From assembly GCA_013398615.1 (NCBI GenBank), contig VZSR01000520.1, forward strand, positions 17,756,640-17,820,639: a stretch of 64,000 nt of DNA, written 5' to 3'. Shown here one piece after another: positions 38,602 through 52,300 of the stretch (its first letter is position 1; each line of letters starts with the position of its first letter). The position numbers and the translations under genes were made by a program. This stretch comes from Brachypodius melanocephalos. Taxonomy: Eukaryota; Chordata; Aves; Passeriformes; Pycnonotidae. The notes under the pieces were generated by a model. The model saw nothing but the letters and a program-made list of their open reading frames with translations, was not told where the DNA came from and did no database searches.

Positions 38602-38666
38602 CTGGGAGCGCAAAGATTATTTTTCTTACGCCGTCAATATCCAGAGTTGCAAAAGTTGTTGGCAGG
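38602..38666 (-). CDS. GPHN: Gephyrin E-domain exon (residues 605-625, G626 split)
   Basis: This 65-nt exon encodes LPTTFATLDIDGVRKIIFAL and a proline, flanked by single bases of two split glycine codons. Acceptor CCACAG, donor GTAAGG. It leads into the conserved LPGNPVSA motif of the MoCF fold. The exon boundary falls inside the glycine of that motif, so both halves need correct splicing to rebuild it. Confidence 0.97.
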
Positions 38667-41337
38667 CTGTGGAAAAAGAAAGTTATTTAATATCTGCATT
38701 AGAAATTGACTGAACAAAATTGTATTTTTAAAACCTTTGGAAAAGAAAAGAAAATAAAACAGGACATCTCTCCATCAGCAGTTCATTAGCACCTGCTGCT
38801 TATTCCATACTGGAGGTATAATCCTCTCTTTGTGGTGACAGAATAATTTTTCTTGATATTCAACTCTGAAGTTTTAAGTACACAAATTTGGAGAAGAAAT
38901 ATCTAAAAGAAAATGAACTAGTATCAAAAGGCTAATTCATGCTAGAAGTCAATTAACAATGAAGCAATACTGGAATTATGCAGTAACAGAACTGTGGGTT
39001 TTTTCAGTATAAGGGTTTCCAATTTTTTGCAACATTGGTGAATCTAATTCTCTTATTCCGGTCTCTACAGCAGTACTGACAAGGGAGCAGTATTTCTGAG
39101 CAACAAATGCTGGCTAGTCTGCAGATGAACAAATTCAGATACACGGGCAGAGCTGTGGCCAGGTGACACCCAGGTCTATCAATGAAGAGCTCTCTGCCTT
39201 TCAGAGCTGCAGAGTGACCTTTGGTGACTTGATGTGAGGGCTATTACACAAATTACTGTTACACAAATAGGACGGTAGTGTGACAGCTCAAGAATGTGGC
39301 TGGCAAAGAAAAGGGACTCATCCATGAAGAAAGAATTCTATGTTAATATAATCCTTTCAAACATTAGAAATTGTACCTTATAGGAGCAATACTTAGCTGG
39401 TTTCCTTGGCTTTATCTTAAGCTGACCATTATCACCTGGTCAGCAGATGACAGTTTACAACTCTGGAGATTTGCTGCACTTTGATCATTATCACCTAGGT
39501 TAGTATCTGTTAAGACTCATCAATATCCTGTTTTACCAGGGGAAGTTAGTGTTTGACGTTCCTGTTCCATGTCCAACATGATGGGGACCTATGTGCCAGA
39601 CCTCCAACTATTATAACCAGTACACAAACCAATGGATAAAAAATTGAATTGCCAATTCTTATTTACTGGAAACTCTGAATTCTCGTATGGCATTTCAGCA
39701 CCATCATTGGTAGAATCTTCCAGTGCTTCCCCCTGTCAGTGCAGCCAGACAACCTTACACGAGCTCAGTAACTTTCAGACCAAGTGGAGGGATGGTAAAT
39801 CCCAGGCACCACTCTGCACTGATGAAGCACATCAAATACAGGCATACAAATTCTGACTTCATTCTTGGAACTTACTCAAGGGATTTTTTTTTTCCAATAT
39901 AGTAAGCACAATCTACAATCTTTTAAGAAGCAGTTAATAAAACCCAAGATACAATATTTGCTATTGCACTACAGCTAATGAAAAAAGAGAGTGCTTACAT
40001 TCTCAGTAAGAACAGATGAGCAAATGTTTTGGTAGCAATAGCAAATACTTTTTTGTGGCATAAAATGAAAAGGGACATTTAGGGAAAAAACCCTTTTGTT
40101 GAAGTTTTTCCAGCTAGTTATTAAAGGTTTATTGCTGCAGGTCTACAGAGGACTCACCAGAAGAAAAAATTATGTTTGCTTACAAGTAAGCCAGAACCAG
40201 AATTTAATACTCTGAATTCTCTAAATCAAGTTATCCATTCTTGTCAGCAGCAGAGACTGGAGTGCAGATGCTGCTTCTGCTTCTGGGACTACCCTACATC
40301 GGTTGTAGCAGTGTGACAGAAGCAGTGAGCAATTTCCATGCCTGGGGCACATCCATCGGGGAGGAAACAAGCTTTCAGCTCACTCCATCCTTCTGTGGAA
40401 AGGAGGTGGTGGTAGGAGCAGCACAAGCACCAAGCCCACACGCAGTTCTTTACCAGACTGTACGCAGAGACAGTAAAAGTATTTGTCTGTTTTCACAGCA
40501 AACACCCACTTGCAGCTCTGCTCCATGACAGCAGTTCTGGGCTAGAGGGAATCATTCTGCAAAGCTGTGCTTGATCTTGAGTAGCTGGACCATTCTGATC
40601 CAGCTTGCCAAAAACTGCCCTCCACAGGGAGTGTGGCAGAGGTGTAGACATCTTTCTGCTCTTGTACTGTGAAGAAAAGGGAACTCTCTGTTTCCAACAT
40701 GTGTGATTTTCATTTTCTCTACAGATCACACTTCCAGACTCACTGATGAGCAGCACCACAGCATAGAAAAGCAATGCTGAAACAGTCTTCTCAGGCAAAC
40801 TAAAAACTTAAAGGACTCTGCCTACTTTAAAATTACCATGCTCAATATGACAACTAGACAAAGCTTTGTGGAATGAAAATTAGCTGTCATTCCACCTCTC
40901 TCAAGGAACTGCTGGTAGGAATATAAATTATGCAAATTTTGAAGTGAAATGAGATGCTCTTTAAGCAAACTGTCCATTTAATGTCCTTATATTTCCTGGC
41001 TATTTCACGGTAAGGTCAATGTGAGCTCTGGGATCACACTGAAGGCTGTTGCAATGTTTATACCATGCTGGTTTCTCACCAGTCCCCAAACCTGGTTTGC
41101 AACAATTATCAGAGAAATATCTCTTACTGATAAAAAAAAAAAATCTCTGTTCCAGTTATTTTCACCCATAAAGATGATGACTAATCTGAAGAGCACTGAT
41201 TTTGCTGTTTTTCCCACATATATCTGTCCTGTGGTCTACAGTGTATATGGAAAAGTGAAATCTACTGAAGCACTTCACTAGGATATTTGGCCCAATGTAG
41301 CCTCCATCTAGGCTGCCTAAGCAGAAAGATTTCTTAC
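38667..41337 (-). other. GPHN: GPHN intron, about 2.7 kb
   Basis: Intron between the FMKPG and LPTTF exons. Open frames at 40241-40528 (plus) and 40493-40798 (minus) overlap a locally GC-richer patch but match nothing I recognise. No CR1 piece was seen. Confidence 0.85.
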
Positions 41338-41411
41338 CCAGGTTTCATAAAAACTCTGCCAAAGTGAATCTGTGCGTGAAGATCAATATCCAGCACCTGT
41401 TTAAGATAGTC
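41338..41411 (-). CDS. GPHN: Gephyrin E-domain exon starting at Asp580 (residues 580-603, G604 split)
   Basis: This 74-nt exon encodes DYLKQVLDIDLHAQIHFGRV followed by FMKP and the first two bases of a glycine codon. The acceptor is AAACAG and the donor is GTAAGA. The first codon, GAC at 41409-41411, is the aspartate of the SGGVSMGEKD motif. The equivalent human residue Asp580 is needed for molybdenum insertion, and its change to alanine is a known cause of molybdenum cofactor deficiency. The bird sequence keeps it. Confidence 0.97.
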
Positions 41412-43425
41412 CTGTTTAATTAAAAAAAAAAGAATTAAGTTACATCAAAGTGGCTTTACATCATCTAAGCATTCAAAGCAATTTATTAATATCAAGTGAA
41501 GATGAAAATTTGCATATCCTGAAAGTGCTACAGCCCAGTGGGGAATTTCCAGTATTTGAAAGTTTTGGAAAAGAAGTAAAGGACAGACTCATTTAAGTGC
41601 CAAACCTGACTCCATGAGGACATACGTTTCCTTAAAATTCACCTGCAGCATCAGAATCTTAGAGCACTCCATAAATACCTACTACTAAAACATTCTCCAC
41701 GTCAAAGATGGAAAAAACTCTTTACGATTTAAAGTTAAGACTTTAAATGATCAAGTTATTTAAATTTTGCCATGGAAGCTACGTAGTTGTAGATTTAGAG
41801 ATCTTCTACTACTTTTGAAATCAATACTCTACTGTAGAAATCATAGTTTTCCAGGATACTGTAATTGTTGTAATTTCTTTGGTCTAATGGTCTAATTGAT
41901 AGTGGTTTGGTTTAAAATTCCTTAGGAAGAAAAAACTGTGGGTAGCTTGTGAATGAGTTCAAGTTAAATGATTTTGCATAAACATGATTGATCCAGTTAT
42001 TAAAACAAATGGAATTACTTGTTTAATCTTTATTGACAATTGCTCTGCCTAAAGACGTAGTACCTTATCTGTTGTGTTTAGTGAGGCTAAAGACACGAGC
42101 CATAACAGTCATCTGGGAAGACTTTGAAAGCAATACATTTGAAACTCCCTGACAGTTAGCCCTTTTTGTTGTGCATGTGTGTGTTCAAATACTTGGAAAG
42201 GAGCAACTCATTTCAGCCAGGCATTAACTCTTAATTATTAATTGCATTAACTCCTCTTTTACTCTCTGTTTACTATTTGGATGTTCACAGCTATTTCATT
42301 AAAACTGTAGAAAGCTCAGTATCAGACCATCAGTGGAATGTAGAGCCTACTGACTTTAGGCTGTTGCCTCAAATTCAGGCAGGGGAGAAATGAACCAAAG
42401 GTCTGAATGTTTGTGAGACCATTCAGCAATCCAGCCACTTCTTAGTGTTACAGTGTCTGCACTCTGTTGTCACATTCCCAATTTAAAGACCAATACTTGT
42501 CCTTGATTATTTTTCTAGGCATACTGGAGACAATGGGAGTAATTGAAAGTTATTTGCACTGGTTTAATTAATTATCCATTTTCATTATGTATCCACCGAT
42601 ATGATTTCTACTCAGAAAAGTAAACAAAACCAGCACTCATGTTTCCCACCTCCTAATGACCATCTTTAGTATCTGTTAGTTATAAAAGATGTTTATTTTA
42701 CCTGCCAGACTCACAGATTCAGCCTGGGATCAAAAAGTAATTTGAGTTTTCCTTCGCATAAGTCATGATTAATAAATGTCCTGCAGGTTCATCTATGCCC
42801 CACCAGCATCTGTGTATCCCTATTTTCTCTGATGGTTTTGGCACAGGGATAATCAACAGGAACTCAATCAACAATTCTGTTAATGATTCAAAAGGCAAAT
42901 ATATCAGCTCACTGGGTCTCATATGTTTTGTCTGTAGGACTATCAGGCGCAAAATGTGATAAAACTGTTTTTGTAACAGACAGAGCTTTGGCACATTCAG
43001 GAAACAGATGTGCTGAGTAAAAAATTGCTGTTTATATACTTAGGTTGCTTTTCAAAGTATTTTCTAAGTACCTTAATTCTATCTACATTTTACCTGCTCT
43101 GAAAATCAAAAGTCTGTTGTCTTCATGTGCTATTAACCCAGCACCTTCCTCATCTACATAAATCATTCCTTAAATAAAAACACATTTGTAAATCACTCAT
43201 GTCAAGAATTTAAAGTTTCTCTGCTGTACTATGTCAACAATAGTACAGAAACAAGAACAAAGGAATGTGCTTTGAAGACTGTTTTCCTAAGTAATTCACA
43301 TGTGTTCCAATAAAAGTAAGGTCCCTTTTTAATAAACATTAATACAAAGGTAGTAGCTTGGATGACAGACTCTGGTTTGAAGTTCTTACATATATTGTAG
43401 AAAGTCAAACTTAAATTTTGCCTAC
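41412..43425 (-). other. GPHN: GPHN intron, about 2.0 kb
   Basis: AT-rich intron with an A-rich run just upstream of the acceptor on the minus strand reading. No repeat family or open frame of note was recognised. Confidence 0.85.
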
Positions 43426-43513
43426 CTTTTCCCCCATAGATACACCTCCTGATGTAATGATCACATCAGCCCGGCTGATACCCTCATTCAGTGCATTCAG
43501 CAAATCATCTGGG
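43426..43513 (-). CDS. GPHN: Gephyrin E-domain exon with SGGVSMGEK motif (residues 551-579)
   Basis: This 88-nt exon begins with the last base of the split Asn550 codon, then PDDLLNALNEGISRAD, and ends in SGGVSMGEK. It is flanked by CCTGTAG and the donor GTAGGC. SGGVSMGEK is the glycine-rich loop of the MoeA family that holds molybdopterin. The exon stops exactly before the next conserved residue, an aspartate encoded by the first codon of the following exon. Reading leftward past the acceptor in the genomic sequence gives a serine where the spliced codon is asparagine, a reminder that the genomic open frame is not the protein. Confidence 0.98.
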
Positions 43514-46500
43514 CTACAGGAAAGAACAGGCAACCAGATTAGTGGCATGGAATTATTATGACTTGCAATATAAGTCTGTGTGCACATATACAGATGCATA
43601 TACACATGTGTTTTAAGAGAATAATACAAGCTCTTTTCCTTCTTAAGATTCTACACTGTTCAACCCAAATCAAGAACTGCAATCTCATTAGGTGAATGCC
43701 ATACTGTTTGGCACCTTTCTGTCTAAGCTTTGCAACAGGAACAGGTGGGATACTTTAGACTGGGACTGAAGAATGCTAATACAAGTGTCTAAGAGTATGC
43801 AATTGGCACAGTACGTAGTGATACAAATTGTGACTCAGATGAACTGACAGGGATAGATAAAGGCACCTGATACATGAAAATTACTGACCACCAAGCAGGC
43901 TGCAGTACTACCTCTCTAGCTTATTTGATGTGTGCAAAAAATGGAGGTGAGGCTCCACTTCAAACTTTGATCAGTGAAGAGTGAGAATAAATCCTTTGTT
44001 TCTCTTCTCTGTTAAAGGGCTCTGCAGCAAAACCGGCTGTACATATCCACTTCAGCTTGCAAAAACACAATCCATCCTGTTAAAAGGTCTGTCCACCTTC
44101 ATGAGAAACAGTGTAATGGGAGCTATGATAGTCTTCCATACAAAGAGTATAACTGTGAAGGGTATTGGTGTCCTAACACTTTTCTTTCCATTTTAGATCT
44201 TAACTGGAAACTTTGAAGCAAGCATTAGATATTTAAGAGCAGTACTGATGCTAATATAGAGCTTCAAGGCACTCAGTGAAGAAACTCAGTAATACAACTC
44301 ACACAGGTCCAAAGGAATCAAAACCAATTTCCAATATTTTAAATTCCCATTTTGCGTTTAACATTTGTGAACTGACCAGAGGTTGACCGGTTGCTACGAC
44401 TGTATGTATTGCTTCTTCAACAGTATGCTTTCACTTCAATGATCCTGAAAGTTTTTCATGGGAGGCTGTTCCTACTAAAAATGCCATTGAAAGAATGGGC
44501 AATAATGCTAGTGACTGCATGAAGGCCTTCACCTGGAATACAGCACCTCAGGTAAATATCACACTACAGTCACAAAATGCCATTGTGGGTGATGAATGCA
44601 GGCTGAAAATGGCATGAGGGCTGTCCTTGGGGAGCTCTGGCTATATTTCATCTGAAAGAACTACAGCAGTAATTTTGGAGGTTGAGCTGAAAACATGAAA
44701 ATTAGGAATATTATGCAAGTTCTAGTTGACCTTTCAGAGACTAGCAGAAACTCTGTGTTTCCAAATGTCTCAGAAAGAAAAACTCTTTCCTCTGAGCATC
44801 CTTTCTTTGGCCATGGTTCAGTGAAATATAAGCAGCAGTTAGCATGACGTGTGTGCACTACAATTTATGTGACACAAGAAGGACCGCACTCCTTCACCGA
44901 GTAAATAACTCAGTGTGTGCAACCTTGCACACACCTCATGTCACCAGAGAGCCCTCAGGTGTCCTCTACCCTGGTTATGCCTTCCAGGCACAAAGACTCA
45001 AGACTCTTTCTCCACAATGTCCAGTGACTGAAGCACCACGTTCTTTGGCATCACAGTGTAGTCATCCTGCACAACTTTATTATCTACGCTGGGTTACACC
45101 CCTCTCTAGGGTCAGACTGCTTTCTAGGAGGTAGGCAACAAGATAGAGTAGAAAGAAGGGCAGATGGCTGTAGACAGCAATCAATAAGATAGAGTTATAC
45201 ACTACCCCTTTATTAAAGGAAATATTGGCAATCCTGACTAATGTTTAAGATACTGGGTATCTTGGATACTCTTAATGGCCTGCAAAGAATGCCTAAACTG
45301 TTTTCTTTGGGAGAAAATAAATGGGCTCAAGCACAAAACCATCTCCTTTGTTCTTTAGGAATCAGAGACATTTTATCAGCTGCCCCTTCTGAAATCTCAG
45401 GATCATTTTCCTCAAAACTCAGCACAAGTCTTCAGTAGTCATTAAAGGAAAGTAGAAAGAAGCGACCCTGCTGTTGGCTACTTCTTCAAAACCAGTTGTC
45501 TCATATTGATGTCTAAGTAGTGTCTATATGTAATAAGGTATTGTTTAAGATTATTATAGAGTTTGTAATAGGAAAAGTCTCTCAAGATCTAAATATTCCT
45601 TAATCCTTACCAATGAGGCTGCTTGGAATGCAGCATGGAATACATATTCATTACAGAGGTCGATATTGGCATTCCTGAGGCTCAGCAGTCAGACATATGC
45701 CACTATCACCAGCCTAACACTGCTCTCAGAACATTTTTCTCATTAGGTTGTGATGGAGCTGAGGACCTTATCTGGAGGTTGCTCCAGGCTGTTTCATTTT
45801 ATCTTGTTTAATTATTTAAAAGTTATTCATAGGTAACAAGACTACCTGTCTGGGGACATGCTAATTCTGGATAATGAAGTGGGCTTGCTTTCAGTTGTAG
45901 TTTGAGAATAAAGGAAGGAACAGTAAAAGCAAACAAGTATATATTTAACTGTTGTAAGGTTAAATAGAATGGAAATGCAGCTACTTACATATGGAATATC
46001 CATGTGTGTTTGTATATATATTAAATCACTTAACAAAAATAAACACCCCTCCCTCTCCAAATAAGCCTAAACTCAAACTTGGTAAGGACTCAATTCACAT
46101 CTTTCCTTATGAGGGCAGCATACCACTGAACTAGTTCATCATTCAGGTGTTTTTTTTTTTTGTCATGTAAAAAGTTGAGTATTACTGGACTTGGTGCATT
46201 TTTAGAATTTCCAGTAGAATGATCTATATAATATACTTTCCTTCACTATTTAAAATTATTTTCTTTATCATCTGTATAGTGGAAGGCATTAAAAAACTCT
46301 ACCATTAAAACTTATCCAGCCAATAGCACTACATATCATCTTTAACATAGTTGCAAAATAAATTTAATTTTTCCAAAAAGAAAGATGTGATAGAAATTTT
46401 GTTGCAATAAACTGAATGATTATGTTAATTTGGTTTTTATTCTGAAAAAAAGGAGACAGAATTCCACCCCTTGCTGTTGAAGAAAATGTCTCTTTTTTGA

Positions 46501-49500
46501 CGTTTTTGGCAGACTTCTTTTTGTCACTCAAGTCTGCTTAACTTTATGTTGTACTTAAGGCTGGTAGTTCCACGACTCTGCAATTAGCACCAAATGCTCC
46601 TTACAAGAGTCACCTGTTGCAATATTCAATCAACACTGTAGTGGACACTTCTCTCACCTTTAGTGGATTTAATGCAGCGAGTTATTACTCAAATTGCATA
46701 TTAACACTGAGTTGATAGAATCAGATAACAAGATAATGACTTGTTTCATTTGTTGTGTAACAGTGAGCAGCTGCTCCTTTAGATTGACAGGGAAAGAGAA
46801 AAAATTATGAAAACTATTAAATTCTGAGAGAATTGACAAGATAACTTTGGCATCTGAGTATAACATGGCAAGATTGTTTCAAAGGGCAGGTGACAAATCA
46901 CCATGAAGCTGAGAAATAACACTCACTGTCTGAGCAGATACAAATCAGAAGTTATATTCTGAAGCCCTAGCCACTGCTAGGGGCAGGATACTGGATTAGC
47001 TAGATTAATGGTCTAATTCAATACAATAGATTCTTTGAAATATCTTGTCAAAGTGCTATTCTTGGATTTTTTTTCCCTTCATGGACAGAATGGTAACAGT
47101 TGCTCAAATACAATGGTGAATACCTTAATAAATGTAAAGTAGATTCTGATGGGAAGTCTAATTTCCAGATGGCAAAATGACTCTGTTTCATTTGGTGATT
47201 TTCAAAGTCAGAATGACATTGTGCACAAAAAGGAAGTGTGCTCTTCTAATGTGCTGCAACTTATTAAAAAAAGTTATACTCAGATATGTTTCAGATCACA
47301 TCTGATCATCTTTTGTTAATACCTTGAAGAAAATTTGTTAAGGACTGCATACAGTCCTATACACTATTCATATACAAATCCAAACTTTCTATCGGCACCT
47401 GGAGCAGATAATGTCTGCACAAATATGATGGGTATTGTACATATGTTTTTGAAGTTGCATAGTGATTTGCATAAAGATTGCAGGTATTTTTAAGTATATC
47501 TTTATATTCTCTGCTAATTTTGTCAGTCTGATAAACAGAGTATCTTCTCTACTATCCCATCTTCCTGACCCTTCTTGTTAATTTTTATGGTACAGTACAA
47601 TCTGGAGATTAGTTGTAGGATAACTATTCAACACTTGAGCTGTCAAGTGTGCTGTCTTTGAACTGAAAAGATATATAAGAAAGCTTAAGAGCTTGAACAA
47701 GAAAATTATGCAAGCTTCATTAAAATAGACATCAGCCATGTAAATTTTCTCCTTTCCACTCTCCAAAGAAATAGCTACATTATAGTCAAGACCAAAGAAT
47801 TCTCTGTTGTTTTAAGTGCCAGTTTGAAGTACCCTAAATTACAGTGTAATTTTCTCTCTCACATAGAAATCAACGCATGTTAATTCATTTTGTTGATCCT
47901 ATTGTTGTGCTTCACTGTCATTAATTATCAATCTGTCAGCTTTTTCTGTGATACAACCCTTAACAGCAGCAGTTTTATACATGCAATTAAACCGCTCCAT
48001 TTTATAATTTAATATAGAAAACAAATAACAGCAGATGTTCAAAAAATCACCTACCAATTGGCAATAAAATGAGTGATTCTGGATAAAACTGAACTGGAAC
48101 GTTTAATTAGGACCGACTTATCAAGCCATTGTCACAGTACAAAATCCACAGTTCATTACTAATTTCCAGGACCATTCCCACCACGCTCTTTGCCACAGGA
48201 GTCTCGTTCATTCAATGTAACCTCATTACTTGACAGTCACTCCCAGTCCTTGCTGTCCAGTGCCATATACAGCTGTTACTCTTATTGGGTGACTAACAGA
48301 AACACTTGTGGTTGTTGTATTTCTCTAGGCAGCAGCCTGGGCTTTCATAAACCCAGGTCTTCTGGTAACCTGTATTTGCAAAATGTGTGCATGCACCGCC
48401 ACAGTCAGCCCCTTAAACCTGTGTGCTTTGCAGAGATACTGGACACAGATACAGCAAGATACACATGCACCATAATGCACCAGATGCATGCACAAGTGTC
48501 TATTGTGAGTTCAAAAGCAGAGCTGGCCAACCTTTCTTGCCTACTGTTTTGTTGGAAAGTATCTCAAGTATTTCAGTTATATGCTGAAAAGACATGATTC
48601 TTCACAAACTTGAGGAGCTACAGATTCCTGGACAGATAGTGAAAACAGAAGTGCTTAGCAGTGATCCTACACAATCACACTAAAGACCAAAGTAGTCCAG
48701 CTGCTCTCTAAAGTAAAGTAGTTGACTGTAAACTTGAGAAGTCTGGAGGTGCCCTGAGTTTAGCACATTCTGGATATGTTCCCACAAACTGGCAACAGTG
48801 GTTTGTACTACTTTGGCATCTTAGGAAGTCCCTTATCTGCTAAACAGATGTTCCAGAAGGTTTAACTGAGGTACAAAGACCTGCCAGAAATTCCCCTTGC
48901 ATGTAAAGAGCCCAGTCAAAATTCTAGTTCTACCCCCAAAACAACAAAGAATTTACCAAACTAAAATTTTCATCAAATAATGAACAGACTACTTCTTGTA
49001 CTCAGAGATCTCATCAAGCTCAATGACGTTTCTTGTTGAGGAAAGATGGGGTAGGGATTTGATCCTTTATGATTAACTCTCATTTTTGAACTGCTCATTC
49101 AGCTGAGGTGACAGATTTCAAAATGAATAGATGAATGCAGTGAGGCATAAAGACAGTCTGTCACCTGCTTCTCACCTCATGGCCAAGAGGAGTATTTTGC
49201 ATATCAGTAATTTGCAGGATGCAGAATGGTGCATAGGTGCCATTATTTTTAGCCAACTAAAATCCACCTTCTGTAGAATGTAATACTGAATGTAAATTGA
49301 TGAATACATTTCAATGAATTTAATTCAATGAATGAATATTTGACAGTAATAGGAATTCTGTGTGTTTGACTAGTCTGGTTTTTGAAAGCAGAAGAAAATC
49401 CGATTTTGATGTTGTATGTAGTAACATATGGACACACTTCTGAAACCGTATTTGTTTCAAAATTCTCAAGTGTATTTCATCATGTTCTCATAATGTATCT

Positions 49501-49780
49501 TCCTTCTACCTTCTGTGGTATTTCCCTGGATCACTCTGAACAGATGAAATATGTTTTCCCTAGGAAAATAGGCCAGCTTGTGAGGAGAGATGGAATAATT
49601 ACAGCAGCTTTTGGCTTGTTCAACAGGACTATATAAGTTTTGTCTGTTTGACAGCAATATAAAAGAATCTGTCTTTGGTACTTTTTGCTGTTCATTAACT
49701 GCTGCTGCTGCAAATATAAATGTTGTTTTGCAGAGCATTCTTTTTCATGCTACATTTATGAAATTGTAGGGATTTTGATT

Positions 49781-49808
49781 AGAGGCCTTCAACTAGAGGT
49801 CTTCAACT
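49781..49808 (+). repeat. 14-bp tandem duplication, two copies
   Basis: AGAGGCCTTCAACT at 49781-49794 is followed directly by AGAGGTCTTCAACT, one mismatch apart. Confidence 0.85.
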
Positions 49809-52231
49809 TTCTTGCTGAAGTAACCATGAGAGCTGTCTAATGCCTTCAGTGTTTTTTCTATATCTGGATGATAATATTTTTTCCTCTACTGTTTCCTGGA
49901 CCTGCTTCAGAAGACTCCCACTCATATATATGCCAGAATGACAAAAGATCAGAGAGGTCAGAAAAACAGATAGCCTTGGGAGTGCTTCAGGAAAAAAGTC
50001 TCATGCACAGAAGTCAGGTGCTTTATGTACTCCAGGCACATTCCTTCATGAAGGGTCCTCGATCACATCCTTGTCTGCTGCTTGTGTACATTCATCTGCA
50101 AGTGTTTCAGAGTGAAGTGCAATTTTTTCCGTAAATGCTGAAAGAACAGGAGTGAAGCTTTGATAACAGCTGTTTTCAGGTGCTGTGCCATTGTACTAAG
50201 TCATGAGCACTTACTTCACTCTAAGTATATGTGTGTGTCCTCTAAGTGTAAGAAGCAGCCTGAGAACTGCTGGTTTCCACTAATTAAAAAACTATCCCTG
50301 GCTATTTTTGCTGGCTGAAGATAATTAACCTTATCAGTAGACTTACCAGAAATCCATTAGTTTTTCTAAGAAATTGGATGGGATTACACTGGTAAAGGTT
50401 TTTGTTTTATCTTCCTTCTTACAAAGGAAGTGAGTCAATACAGGTTCACTGAAAGTTTTCACTTTTGGAAAATATTCAACAGTTGTAGCTGGGTTGAAAT
50501 AATATGACTGACAATTACACCACACAATGTAATAATCAATGCCAAAGACATGGCTCATCAAGTAAAGATGTCAGTGCACTGGTGAGTCTGAAGGGCAACT
50601 GTGGTTCTGTAATTATTTCAATGCGAGCACTCATGAAATGAGAATTGGCTTATACTGATACAACTGAAAGTAAAATGTATGATGGATGTAATTAGTGCCA
50701 GTTGTTCATATATAGCAAATAATATCACCAAATCTGACACATGGTGAAATGGCATTGTTATCACAGAATTTCCTACCTTTTCATTTTACTTTAGCTTCAA
50801 ATGTAAGAGTAAATTTTAAATAAATTTAAAAGGAATTTAAAGTAATCTCATCCCCCCTGTAAACTGGTGCAACTGCTATTGATCTACAGTATGGATGTCT
50901 CTAGGACAGGTAGAAATGCAGTCCCTAAAAGCAATGCCTCAAAGTGAAGGCTTTCTCTAGGAAGCTCCACCTTTTACAGACTCATAACTTAATCACTTGG
51001 AAAAATGTGAACAAAACTGATTTGGAAGCCACAGGTTAGAGACAATATAAGAAGATCTTTTAAAATTCTCTGTCATCATCTGTGTTCTAAAACAACGTCA
51101 AATGAAATATGACATTGATTTTTGTTTACTAAAAAAAATACAAATTCCCCAAGAAGAGTAAACTACAGTGTTAGAAATAAATGAAGAGAAGGAACTGAGA
51201 AACTTTGAGACCAGCAACTTAATTTTTTTGACAGCTGCTAGTTAGTGGAAGGAACTAGAACTTAATTTGCCTCTACAATACTGTACCATATGCCTTCAAG
51301 CACAAAGATGTTTTTAACACAACAAAATGCCCACTGCCTTTTGTCCTGCTCTGGAAACAGAAGCATTTTTAATTGCTCGTGCTTTGGGTAGGCAAACTTG
51401 TTTTTTGTGGGGGCTGTTTTTTGTCGGTGCTTTCCCTCACGCTGCTTAGAAGAGACCAAAGGCTCATGCAGTAGCAATGAGGAATTCCAAGTCTATGACC
51501 TGCTGGTAGATTCCATCTTTTAAGTAATTTCAGATATAGCAGACAGTCTGTACCATGTTCTTCAAAATAATTTAAAATGTTCTAAATACTGCAGATTATC
51601 ATAAATAAGTTTTTTGATGTGTAGTATAGCAAAAGGTTCTAGTGGGTTGATCTCTTTATTCCGTTACATGAGGAAAACCTAGATTTATAACAACCTGGCT
51701 TCAGCATGAATAACTGTCAGGCAAGAAGCAGTTTTTTGAAAACTAAGGATATGGCAGATTGACTCAGTCATGAGAACAGCAATTTGCTTTCCAGTATGCA
51801 AAGCAAACATTAAGCTATAACCCAATCCTCCAACCCTTTCTTACAAAAATGGGACCATTTACCCTAGTGAGGATCCTCACCTCTGAAGTTTTCAGGTATT
51901 AGCCTTCGATAGGAATTTCATTCCTTTTCTACTTATTTTTATTTCCTACATGAATGAAACTATAGAAACTGATTTTTTCTGTTTGTTAATGGAGGAAATG
52001 TCAGGTAGTTTACTCTCCCTCTGTCATCACTTCTGTTCCTTGGGCCTATGTTAGAGGGCAAGTTCTGAAAATTAATCTATATTATTAAGCCATCTCCCTA
52101 AGTAAGACATAGTATATAATTGCATATGTGTTTTGGAAAAAATGCATAGTGCATAGTTTAGAGATTTCCTGAATGTTCCAGTCAGCCTGCTTTAGAGATG
52201 ATCAGCATAGTGGTGGAAAACCAAGTATGCA

Positions 52232-52300
52232 GTATCACAGACTCAGAGAACATCCTGAGTTGGAAGGGACCCACTGAAGTCCAACTCCTGTTATGACTGA
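52232..52300 (-). mobile_element. CR1 LINE 3'-tail fragment
   Basis: The short stretch TCACAGACTCAGAGAACATC, followed by GAGTTGGAAGGGACCCACTG and a GTCCAACTCCTG segment, is the inverted CR1 tail. Only about 70 bp are recognisable. The continuation to about 52345 may belong to it but is too decayed to claim. Confidence 0.75.

Noticed and set aside
44844..45134. Possible LTR with an AATAAA on the minus strand and a 96-codon plus-strand frame
   Set aside because: There are no terminal TG...CA boundaries, target duplications or second copy, so the evidence is too thin.
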